DNA of 64,000 bases from Coniferiporia sulphurascens (Eukaryota > Basidiomycota > Agaricomycetes > Hymenochaetales > Hymenochaetaceae): contig NBBA01000014.1 in the NCBI GenBank assembly GCA_002794785.1, positions 1 to 64,000 of the forward strand. Direction: 5' to 3'. Below, piece by piece: positions 1-9,988 of the stretch (positions within the stretch are counted from its first letter, which is position 1; each line of letters begins with the position of its first letter). Position numbers and translations under genes: made by a program. Below the pieces are notes generated by a model that ran no database searches, was not told the origin of the DNA, and saw only the letters and a program-made list of their open reading frames with translations.

Positions 1-72
1 AGGCGCCGCCACGGCCGCAAGACATGGAGCGACTGCCCCCACCACTCCCACCCCCAACCCCCCATGAACCAA

Positions 73-130
73 CGTCCTCACCAGACGTCCTCACCAGACG
101 TCCTCACCAGACGTCCTCACCAGACGTCCT
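73..130 (+). repeat. 13-bp tandem repeat in ORF1
   Basis: Four full units of CGTCCTCACCAGA plus a partial fifth lie inside the proline/threonine-rich part of LINE ORF1. The related minus-strand copy near 31262 has only one comparable unit, so the array expanded in this copy. A 13-bp unit changes the reading frame. Confidence 0.85.
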
Positions 131-385
131 GGCCCCCCCCCCGCCATTGGCGACTCCCAATTGATATCGGCCTACGACTTCACCACCCAAGCACGCGTGG
201 AATCAAGGGCAGCATCCTGAGTCGGCTCCCCAGCTGTATTGGTAGGATCAATCCATGGCTCCATTGAAACCAGTGAGACAGCCCCAGAAATGGCGGCTGA
301 CCCCCATACCCCCCGCAATAGGTAGGAGGTGCAAGCCTCGGGCGGAAATGCTCCTCGGCCGCCATGTCGCCCCTCACACCGAGGG

Positions 386-942
386 TGTTACAATTTTCCT
401 TCACTTTCCCTTATGCGCTGACTCACTTCCTCTTCGTCATCATCAGTCAGCGCAACTCCCCCATTTCTCTGCCTTACTCATCCTTACTCGCCTTACGCCA
501 TAAGACGCCATGATGACGCCTTCTTGCACCATCATGACGTGCTTTGCTTACTGATAGTCCTACTTGTATTACCAAGGCATTCCTTGGGTTTCCATGACCT
601 TCCATAGTCTGGTAAACTACCCTACACAGGCCGCTACAGTAGTAAACACATAGAGTAGCATATAAGCATGTAACTTCGGTAGCACAAGCCCAAAGCTTGT
701 GCTCTTTGTTCATACAAGCCCATTATCTGCTACCACCAGTCTACTGTGTGCCTATTGGCCATTAGTCACTTCATCGTAACCCGACTCACTATAGAAGCTT
801 ACCATGTCTACATCGCCGATCAGGAAGCCCCATCGACGATCACCCTCGACTTACGACATCTAGGAAGCCCCGTTGCCGTACCATCAGTTCTGACGATCAG
901 GAAGCCCCGACGTCAATCATCGCGTAACCATTGAGCTTAACA
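386..942 (+). repeat. Solo LTR of the Ty3/gypsy chromovirus (TSD GAGGG)
   Basis: 557 bp from TGTTACA to TTAACA, matching the LTRs of the full elements in sense orientation. The 5-bp duplication GAGGG occurs at 381-385 and 943-947, and LINE ORF1 continues on both sides. This is an independent insertion reduced to one LTR by LTR-LTR recombination. Confidence 0.95.
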
Positions 943-2518
943 GAGGGGTCCCCCCGCCCAAAATCATGAACAGCACACCGCAGGGTTCATGTACTCCCTC
1001 ACCCATGCCTTGGACGACTTCGACCAGCAAACCAAGGACGCCACCACCAAAACAATCGACATCAAGGCAGCGCAGTTTGTGGGCGACCTCCTCTGGAACA
1101 TACAACAGATGCTGGTCAACATAGAGCAAGACAGGACATACCCCCAGAACATCATCTACCACAACACGGTGATGGCCTACAACTTTGTGAGGGAGGGGGC
1201 GGTAATCGCCCTCCTGGAACCCTTTGCCCCAGCTTGCCCCCCCCAAAGGGCCCTGGCCACCACCGGGACCCCCGGCACCGCCCCCATGACCCCAGAAATG
1301 AGGGCACTGACAGATTCAGTCAAGCGCCTGACAAACTGATGTGGCTTCTATTTCATGTCAGATGGCTTCCATCAGCTCTAGGCCCACCCCCCGACAACAG
1401 CAACAACAACAACAACAACAGCAGCCCGCCCCCCAGGCCGCCCCCACCTCCTACACACAAGTTGCAGCAGCAGTGGCCCCCCTGACAGTGACCAACCCAA
1501 CCCTGGTGGCCCCGGCCACCGGAGCGGTCATCAACCCAACACAGAAGAAGAAGAAGCACCAGAGGAAGGTGCCCCCACCCCCAACCATGTATGCCAAGGA
1601 TCCAACCTTGGTCCTCACCCCAACAGTCGGCATACAGGCCGAAAATCAGAAGTCAGCAATGGCCCTGACAAAAACGTCCCATGAGTTCTTCACTTCCCTT
1701 CCCACTGCAGACCAAGTCCTGGTCCTGTCCTCCTCCTACAACATAAAGGGGAACATCGTGACCATGTTTGTGGCATGCCCACCCTCGGCTAACCCGACCA
1801 TGGAAACGATTATTGATCGTCACTCCACGGCCTACGCCTCCCACATGCGCACAGAGTGCATCACAGCGGGAATTAACGTCCCGGCTGCCTTCTCCCTGAC
1901 CCCCTCCAGAGTCCGCCCCAGGTCCGCCCTATGCATCTCCATGGTGCCATGCAAGGACTTCCTGTTCGGCCAGAATGGACACACCATCACCGAGAGAGCC
2001 CTCATGGCTGAAATCCGGCATAACCCGGCACTCTGCAACCTCGACTTCGTAGTCACCCCCCACTTTGCCGCCACCGAGGACCACCTGCCAACACTCGACA
2101 GGTGCCCAGTGGTCTTCTCCTTTGTTGACACCGATGGGTCCATCCGCAAATGCCTCCTCAAGAGGCCATGCGTCTGGATGTTCAGTTCCGCCCTCCGCCT
2201 CTCAGTCCCACCTGTCCGCCCCACCCTCACCCAATGTGAGCGGTGCCAGGGACTCGGCCATGGGACCAAAGGATGCCGAGCCCAACCATGTTGCGCTGAC
2301 TGCGTGGGTGCCCATCTGACCCGCAATCACTGCAAATCATGTGCCCACTGTGCAACAGATGCAGTGCCTGAAGGCGACAATTGCCCCCACCCCCGCCTCT
2401 GCAACAACTGCAAAGGCGACCATCCTGCCACCCTGCCGGCCTGCCCCAAGAAGAGGCAATACCGCCAAATTGAAGAGGCCCTCGCCACCGACCCTACAGA
2501 TGACCAGATGGAGGAAAT

Positions 2519-5500
2519 ATGATAGAGACAATCTCTGTCATGCAGTGGAATGCTGCCCACTCCTTAGCGGCGATACACTCCCTAATCTCTGTCCTTACAA
2601 CTGACCCCTCCCCTCCACACCTAATTCTTATCCAGGAACCACCTTGGTACCAAATAGGCCTGCAGCCATCACTCACTGACCCAACCGGCACCCTGGTCTT
2701 CAACATACCCACAATCCCGGGCTACATACCCGTACTACTGCCAGAGACCCGCCCTCGAGTAGTCACATATGTATCCAGAACCCTCCCCCCCACCTCCTGG
2801 TCAATCCTCGAGCCGCATCCTATGGCACCGACGTACTGACAGTAGAGGTACAATCCCAACTCACCCTCCAGGTGTGCAACTATTACGGCATGCACCCCCC
2901 GGACCGAGAGAATGCCCTCCCACAGTACCCAGGTGAGTCCTTTTTAATCTCACTCCCCTCGGCACTAGCCAGCACGCTACTCGTGGCAGGCGACTTCAAC
3001 CATCGCCACCACATGTGGTCCGACTTCGCTGTCCCATGATGGGATGACTTGGGGGCGCAACCCCTTGACAACTTTTTTTGTGGGCATGGCCTAGCGCCTG
3101 CCCACCTTCCTGACTCTGACTCATGGCCCAATGGCAAGCGTCGCCGGTGCCCCATTGACATGATCTGGGCCCCACCCTTGGTCAACCCTGACTCTATATT
3201 AGATTCGGCCACATCCGACCCCTCACCTCTGTCCGACCACGCCATCTTATGTTGGTCAGTGCCATCTCGGCCCCCCCCTCCTGTCCTAAAGACACACCGG
3301 CTACTCCCAGCCAACAAGGAGGAATGGACCAACATCGCCTTCCCTCTCCTCAAAATAGCCTTCAGTCTTCTGGGGCATGACACCCATATGCTGGACATCA
3401 AAGCCAAGGCAGTTATCAACTCTATGGTCGCTGCCCTTCAGCCATTCACCCACCTCTCAAAGCCATCGAAAACGGAAGTCCCATGGTGGTCACCCCACTG
3501 CAAGACATTACTATCCGCCATTACAATGGCCACCACCCCCCTCCAGTGTGCAACAGCAAGAAGAGCCTTCAAAAGGGGCATACGGACGGCCAAACGGCAG
3601 TTCTATGCGGACCAGGCATCAGAAGCGGACGCCTCCAACATCTGGAGCTGGGCCAAACGCGGCCTCGGCAACCGACCTACCCCCATCCCATCGCTGAAAC
3701 GGCGAGATGGAACCTTCACCCAAACGGACGACGAGAAAGGTGAGCTCTTTTGCGAAACCTTCTTCATGCCCCCACCACCCCAGACAGCGGCCAACACCCT
3801 GCTGCCACCACCTCAACCAGCTGCCCCACCCATACTCCTTACAGAGCTCACAGGGGCACTGTCCAATACGTCAAACTTGTCGGCTCTGGGTCTCTCAGGA
3901 ATAGGTTACCACCCCCTGAAATGGGTGGTGGATGCCTACCCTGATGAGATTCTTACACTTTTCAACAACTGTCTATGCTTGGGGCACCACCCTGAGTGCT
4001 GGCGGGTGGCAAAGGTGGTGATGCTCCGGAAGCCAAACAAGAAAGACCCATTTTCGCCATGCTCATACCGGCCCATCACCCTTGAGGAGACCCTAGGGAA
4101 ACTCCTCAAAAAGATAATAGCTAACTGGCTACAGTACCTCGCGAACATGAGGAACTGGCTGCCACCTAACCAATATGGGGGGCGACAGGGTCATTCGGTC
4201 TATGACGCTGCCCAACACCTCTTACAGATAGCGGAACGCGCCCACTCAGAGGGCCTTGTGTGCTCGGTCCTCGCAGTCGACATCCAGGGTTTTTTCGACT
4301 CGGTGCACCCACACCTCCTCCACCGACAACTGTTGGACCTCAGTTGCGCGCCAGACATGGCCAACTGGTGTCTGTCCTTCATGACGGATAGGCAGGTCAC
4401 AGTCGCATTCGATGGCACCACCCTCCCAACCGCCCCTAAACCCGACTATGGCACCCCCCAGGGCTCACCAGTCTCCCCCATCCTGTCAACAATATTCGCA
4501 GGTGTGGTACTCTGGTGCTTTCACCAAGCCGGCACCATGGCCCTGGCTTATGTTGATGACCACTTACTTATATGCGTAGGACCCTCAGTAGCATCCAACT
4601 GCCACGAGCTTGCCAAAGCATACCAACAACTCGACACCCTCTTCGGCACCATCGGTCTCAACATCAAAGCAGCCAAGATGGAATGTCTCCACTTCCGCCC
4701 CCCCTGGTGATGAACCGGCTATAATGGCTGGGACACAGCCGGCGTACAGGTCGACCCCAACACCCTAATCTGCCCCTCAATCCCACTCCAGTGGTTGGGG
4801 ATATGGTGGGATCCAGGCCTCTCCTTCAAGCCCCACATTGAGCAGATGCGCTCCAAGGGGCTCTCCACCCTCGCCACACTCCGCATCCTGGGCAACACCC
4901 AACGCGGCATATCGGCCCTCCTCCTCCGCCGCCTGTATACCTCCTGTGTCTGCTCCATCCTGTCATGGGGAGTGCTGGTGTGGTACCACAGCCGCCGCAA
5001 AAAAACTCTGGTAAACCACCTACAGGCTGTGCAAAACACGGCCTGCTGCTGGATCCTGGGCATCTTCAAAGGTGCCTCCCCACATTCCACTAATTTTCTT
5101 TGCTCCGTTCCCCCTCTCTCTTTCTATTTCGAATATATAAAGACTACCCATTCCCTCCACCTCTGGCGAACCCCACACTCTGTTGGATGAAAAATTTATA
5201 AAAATGTAACTAATGGACCTTTCTCCCTTTCTATGCAGGTCCAAGCCCCCCGGGTTCAACAGGTCCCAGCATACACACATCCCCCATGGACGGACCCACT
5301 GGCATTTGCAAAAGGCCGGATCCGCTTTACCACCCCTACCACACCGGTTAGCGCTGACACCCGAAAATCCTTCGTGGCAGCCATGTGCCAACTAGGCTCC
5401 ACCCCCCATGTCCAGGTATTTACCGACAGCTCTCGCATTGACAATAAGTTGGGCTCGGCCATCTGCGCAATGCTGGGCCACACCAGACTCCAGTCACGAC

Positions 5501-6516
5501 GACTGGAATCCCCCACCTGTGCCACAGCCACGGACACCGAGGAGTTCTCCCTCGCAACGGCCTCCGGCTGGGTGGCACACCGCCTCCCAGCTCAACTGCG
5601 TGTCACATCAGACATCTTCTTCCTGTCCGATTCACTGACTGCTATACACCTTTTCCGTACCTGTGCTGCCACCCCCGGCGCCCACCTCCTGCACATCTGG
5701 AAAGCAGGTGTGGATACTCTTCTGGACTCGTACCCCCAGCTCATGATTCATTTCGTATGGTGCCCTGGTCACTCGGACATCCCTGGGAATGAATGGGCTG
5801 ACACAGAGGCGAAGCTAGCCACGGAGCTCCCCCCATCCGACCTTAAACCCTCCATCTCCACGCTAAAAGAGGTTGCCGTCCGCACCCTCATGGAGCGATG
5901 GACACTCTCACTAGCCCACCCCCTGGCCTCAACTGCCAATAAGTACCTTGCAGTTCATGGCCTCCCTTCATGACAACCAAGAAAGCTGCTCATGCACTTG
6001 GTCGACCACCCACGAAGCGAGCTTTCTGCAGTTGCGCAGGTCCTCTGCTGCACCGGTCCCTACGGGGGATACTGGCTGAGTTTTGACTCAGCCTACCATC
6101 GTAGGCATGGCCTGATTTCGCATTGCAGGTGGCACAACCACCCCCCCTGGCCCGTGCAGTCGACTGCCCACATCCTAGGTGGCTGCAGCACTTTCCACCC
6201 ATGGATACAACGCATGTGGCCACCTTGAGACCCTCTCCCAACCCACCACTCAGAGTGGGCTGATGAAAACCGCCTCCCGGTTTTGTGCCAATGGCTTAAG
6301 CTGATGGGGCACCTAAACCGCCTTTCTGACTGTGCTGCAGGCGCCATACGGCTCTCCTTCGCCACAATGGACCTAGATGGACACCCAACTGACGAGGATA
6401 TGGACCTGGACCTCCTATGGGATTACATGCATTGTATGCTCGGACCCCAAACCCAGGACTCGGACCCAGCCCTTTTAGAGCTCTCAGGTACACTCCCCCC
6501 CTTTCCGCTTGATTAG
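2519..6516 (+). pseudogene. LINE copy 1 ORF2 (APE endonuclease, RT, RNase H), decayed
   Basis: ORF2 protein would nick target DNA and reverse-transcribe LINE RNA. The N-terminus (2519-2839) has the APE-type QWNAA and IQEPPW motifs. A one-base deletion near 2815 shifts the frame, and GDFN (about 2991) and SDH (about 3235) follow. The RT lies in 3049-4710 with PQGSPVSP and YVDDH. A stop at 4708-4710 precedes the RT C-terminus (4795-5190). RNase H and its C-terminal region are in 5233-5973, with FTDSS, EEFSL, LSDSLTA and CPGHSDIPGNEWAD. The Cys/His C-terminus is split over 5992-6516 by more stops. It starts on the ATGA overlap with ORF1. Length matches the 49946-58810 copy. Confidence 0.9.
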
Positions 6517-6669
6517 GGCCTGCCTTTCGAGTTCCCTTGAATACATCTTGGCCAGCACTCTCGCCCCCCCTTTCCAATTCTAAGCTTCTTACTTTTACCT
6601 GCCCTTAACCACCCGGTTTGTTCATAGCGATATGTATTACTCCCTCTCCCCTTGCCTCCCTACTAAATA

Positions 6670-6785
6670 GGGGCTCTTCACACACTGGCACCCATCTAGG
6701 GAGCAGAGCCCCCGCCCAGTTTCATGCGATGCGCAATGACAGGCACCTCCGTTGTTATGTAGTTAGGGCCCCCCCTTCGGGGGGC
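6670..6785 (+). other. LINE 3' UTR hairpins
   Basis: GGGGCTCT at 6670-6677 pairs with AGAGCCCC at 6705-6712. A second GC-rich hairpin with a TTCG-type loop (GCCCCCC...GGGGGGC) lies at 6768-6785, shortly before the tail. Equivalent structures occur in the other LINE 3' ends. They are candidates for the RNA structure recognised by the LINE RT; function is inferred. Confidence 0.6.
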
Positions 6786-6843
6786 AGCTTGTAATTATGT
6801 AATACTGCAGGAATAATAATAAAAATAATAAAAATAATAAAAA

Positions 6844-7192
6844 AAGAGGGGGTCACAAGGTGGCCACACATGCCTTATCCACAGATGGAAGGTGCTACAG
6901 CTGCCGAGGATGTGAGCAGTCAACTGTGCGGGCCAGGGGGGGTGGTTGTGCCACCTGCAATGCGAAATCAGGCTGTGCCTGCATCGGTAGGCTGAGTCAA
7001 AACTCAGCCAGTAACCCCCATAGGGACCAGCCCAACAGAGGACCTGTGCAACTGCAGATAGCTCGCTGTGTGGGTGGTCAACTGAATGCATGAGCAGCTT
7101 TCTAGGTCGGCAGGAAGGGAGGCCATGTACCACCAAATATTTGTTGGTGGTGGAGGCAAGTGGGTGGGCAAGCGAGAGCATCCACCGGTCCA
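6844..7192 (-). pseudogene. LINE ORF2 C-terminal fragment
   Basis: On the minus strand this reads as the post-RNase H region (MDRWMLSLAHPLAS, then GPYGGYWLSFDSAY, then a CRWHNHPPWP block). It is inverted relative to copy 1, whose tail abuts it at 6843. It has no ORF start and no 3' end, so it is a relic. Confidence 0.85.
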
Positions 7193-7455
7193 TGACACCG
7201 ACCACCTCCTGTCATTCCCAGTGAAGGGTTCATGAGTAGGGGCCTGCCATCTCCCCTGAGGGCCCGTGGTGGCCTGTTGCTCTCGCATCGGCTGGTTATC
7301 ACCGACGACACCACGTGTTATGAGACCCCTATGTCCTTATAGCATCTAATGCCATCATCAGACACCCTTTTGGGAATTTGGGGAGGCAGTTCTTTGATAA
7401 GTCATGCCAAGGACTTCGTGGCCCCATGACCGAGGTCACTACCCGAGGGTACGCC
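7193..7455. other. Unassigned stretch
   Basis: About 260 bp matching neither the LINE, the chromovirus nor the ORF-bearing LTRs elsewhere in the window. It joins the 5' side (in LINE sense) of the minus-strand fragment at 6844-7192. It may be old host DNA, 5' UTR of the following LINE, or a foreign 5' module as seen at 13695. No coding signal was seen. Confidence 0.4.
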
Positions 7456-7813
7456 ATCCCTTCTTGACCTCTTACCACCACCATCTCCCTAGAGCAGGTG
7501 GCTCAAACTCCCCCATGGCAGATCGGTTTGGTGGTCGTCCCCTATGACCCACAGGCCTCTCCACTGCTAGTTCTACAGCATCGGGCATGGCCAATCCAGG
7601 CCGCTGTCAGTCGCCAACTGCCCCCCGCAGCCGCTCGCTGTCCCCACCAGCACGACTAACCACCCCCGACTACAACAACCTAATGGGAGTCACCCCCATC
7701 GGCAACCTAAACGAGTGGCCGCAAAGGGGGACTCAAACTGCCCTTGACGTCACCTTGGTCCAGCAAACCACCAACCAAGACACTGACGACCAGATGCAGG
7801 ACAACCCACAGAC

Positions 7814-8371
7814 TGTTACAAATTTCCTCTACTTTCCCTTATTGCACTGACTCACTTCCTCTTCGTCATCATCAGTCAGCGCAACTCCCCCATTTCTCTA
7901 TCTTACTCATCCTTATTCGCCTTGCGCCATAAGACGCCATGATGACGCCTTATTGCACCATCATGACGTGCTTTGCTTACTGATCACCGTACTTGTATTA
8001 CCAAGGCCTTCCTTGAGTTTCCATGACCTTCCATAGTCTGGTAAACATACCTAACCAAGTCACTACAGTAGCAAACACATAGAGTAGTATAAAAGCATGT
8101 AACTTCAGTAGCACAAGCCCTAAGCTTGTGCTCTTTGTTCATACAAGCCCATTATCTGCTACCACCAGTCTACTGTGTGCCACTTGGCCATTAGTTGCTT
8201 CGTCGTAACCCGACTCGCTATAGAAGCCTACTGCATCCACATCACCGATCAGGAAGCCCCACTGACGATCCCCCTCGACTTACGACATCTAGGAAGCCCC
8301 GTTGCCGTACCATCAGTTCCGACGATCAGGAAGCCCCGACGTCGATCACCGCATAACTGTTGAGCTTAACA
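7814..8371 (+). repeat. Solo LTR of the chromovirus (TSD CAGAC)
   Basis: 558 bp, TGTTACA to TTAACA, sense orientation. CAGAC flanks it at 7809-7813 and 8372-8376. It is inserted in ORF1 of LINE copy 2. Its TATA box reads TATAAAAG rather than CATATAAG. Confidence 0.95.
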
Positions 8372-8834
8372 CAGACACCCCCCCAGTCGACTGGCAAATG
8401 CAGAGCCAACGTCCTATCCCCCAAGACCCCCTGCAACCGACTGGTCACCTCAGAGTTCGTAAGAGCACTGACAGACTTCGCACCAAACACAGAAAGGGCC
8501 CTTGACAACCTCAAAGCTGACATCGAAAAGGCTGCCAGCTCCACATTGGTCGTACAGGCGACAGCAGCATTCCTGGGGAAACTAACAGCCCTCAGCCATG
8601 AAGCGCTCTCGACAACATACCAGATGCAAGATCGGGATGACCCGGAACACATTGCCACTCATGCAGCGGAGCAGGAATATGCCCAAGCCACGATGGGCAC
8701 AAGAATCTCACTCAGTGCACCATTCTCCTCAGCCATGAGAGCCCTGTTCACCTTCAGCACGAGGACTAACCAGCAGGCTCAAGCCCAACCTACTCCCCCT
8801 GACTCACAGATATCAGTGTTAGTGTTAGTAAACT

Positions 8835-8853
8835 GATGAAAATCATTTTCATC
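8835..8853. repeat. Palindrome 12 bp inside unit A
   Basis: GATGAAAAT, one central base, then ATTTTCATC: a perfect 9-bp inverted repeat. Unit C has the same structure at the same offset, and unit B has a different palindrome close to the same offset. Confidence 0.8.
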
Positions 8854-8878
8854 GGATCAACGGATTATCAAGATTGAC

Positions 8879-9529
8879 ATGGCAAGACCTGTAACTCTAA
8901 TCAATACCAGGAATCTATGCCAACGCTGTAAAGATGCAGATCAAGTAGCATGGAAAGCGTTTAACATTGCATGTGCAACAGTAGGACAGAATGCAGGATA
9001 TGACAACTGTCAAACTACATTTGATCATACTACAAGGGAACAACAAGTGGCGGAAAGGCTAGAAGTAATAATTGAACATAGAGCGACTATGTTCTCATAC
9101 CAATTGAATAGATATGTAATCAGCGCTTACACAAGAACCAAGATTTATAATCAGCCACATAATGAATTATGTTATCAAAGGGCAGTTATTACATCAACCG
9201 ATTATGCAGAAGTGGCACACCAAATAGTTCATACTATCAATAAACAATTATGAGAACAACTATTCACATACAAGGCCAACTTCATAGCCAAAGGACACAC
9301 AACAGTAGATCAAAAGGAACCAAATCTAAGACAGGAGTTAGTACCAATAGATAAAGAGATTATAATATGGTGGTTCAATGATGAACCGTCATATAGAGTT
9401 ACACCAGGGTATAGCAGGATAACAAATATAAACGCTATAGGGCCTGAGGTGCTCTTTATGCCAATAGACAATAGGACACCAGAACAAACCCCTTTTAATG
9501 ATATTATGGAAGGAATGACTCAATCTTAG
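8879..9529 (+). CDS. Unrecognised Cys-containing protein encoded in the U3 of unit A (in-frame TGA)
   Basis: I do not recognise this protein. The frame opens at ATG 8879, reads 124 codons to a TGA at 9251-9253, then stays open for 92 more codons to TAG 9527-9529. The N-terminal half has the pattern LC-x-RC, WKAFN, AGYDNCQ and DHT. The part after the TGA holds AKGHTT, PGYSRI and IDNRTP. Both halves align with unit B, whose DNA is otherwise very different, so the frame was selected as protein. Four cysteines suggest metal binding, which is speculative. The TGA may be a decayed CGA or a readthrough stop. There is no signal peptide or membrane segment. Confidence 0.65.
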
Positions 9530-9833
9530 TCTACGGTAATAAGCCACAACAAGATAAGATTAAGAAGGCTAGCATAATCGCTGAGCCACACAAGTATATC
9601 TAAGTGTTCAGCTAAGAACAGCTGATGGAAGCATGGCGATCAATTAGAAGACGCAATTGATGGGAGCCAAGTATAGCACATCGCACAGCAGAACCAATTA
9701 GGAAATAAGGAGAAGCATCATAGGTATAGTAGTATCCGAGAATGGTTAACTTAGGTATTATACTGTATGACTCAATGGAAACTCAGGGAAGGTTCTGGCA
9801 TAAGATAAAGATAGCACGGTAGGCTGTAGAATG

Positions 9834-9956
9834 TACCGGAATATGTAACTGACTCATAAGAAGCTAAGAATAGTAAAAAGCATGTACAGGATGGTACTGG
9901 AACATTCTTATGACTTATAAAGTGAGAGTAGTATGTTGTAGTATCTACTGGAACAT
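9834..9956 (+). promoter_or_regulatory. Three TACYGGAAYAT repeats in U3 of unit A
   Basis: TACCGGAATAT at 9834-9844 and TACTGGAACAT at 9895-9905 and 9946-9956. They lie 26-148 bp upstream of the TATA box, as expected for activator sites in U3. Function is inferred from position only. Confidence 0.45.
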
Positions 9957-9981
9957 GGTAAATAGACTACAACATGTAGGG

Positions 9982-9988
9982 TATAAAA
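9982..9988 (+). promoter_or_regulatory. TATA box of unit A
   Basis: TATAAAA, 184 bp before the 3' end. Units B and C have TATA boxes at about 180 and 185 bp from their 3' ends. Confidence 0.65.

Larger units (their letters stand above)
1..2522 (+). pseudogene. LINE copy 1 ORF1 (zinc-knuckle RNA-binding protein), broken
   Basis: In the family this Gag-like ORF1 protein is expected to bind LINE RNA. Readable parts are 989-1339 (a conserved block containing AAQFVGDLLWN) and 1341-2522, which has a (CAA)n poly-Gln tract near 1395-1424. The C-terminal zinc-knuckle array starts with CERCQGLGHGTKGC, followed by further C-x2-C pairs up to about residue 375 of the second segment. A solo LTR interrupts the frame at 386-942. 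A one-base gain near 1337 separates the two segments, judging from the copy at 30160-31344. The stop overlaps the ORF2 start as ATGA (2519-2522). The 5' end is cut by the window. Confidence 0.85.
1..6843 (+). mobile_element. LINE copy 1 (non-LTR retrotransposon, 5' end outside window)
   Basis: The unit contains an ORF1 remnant, an overlapping ORF2 (endonuclease, RT, RNase H), a 3' UTR and an A-rich (AATAA)n tail ending near 6843. The same order recurs at 49946-58810, which defines the family. A solo LTR at 386-942 was inserted later, since its target duplication is perfect and LINE sequence continues on both sides. The copy is dead, with frameshifts in ORF1 and the endonuclease and several stops in ORF2. 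It abuts an inverted LINE fragment at 6844. The 5' terminus lies before base 1. Confidence 0.9.

Noticed and set aside
73..130. Short direct repeats considered as a CRISPR-like array
   Set aside because: Units are adjacent without spacers and lie inside a LINE ORF in a eukaryotic context.
474..713. Recurrent 79-codon antisense ORF in the LTRs (also 31392, 37250, 44312, 46998, 56266, 59143), starting MNKEHKL
   Set aside because: It is antisense to the LTR and recurs only because the LTRs are copies of each other. It covers the TATA/R region and is broken in several other LTRs. No independent sign of selection.
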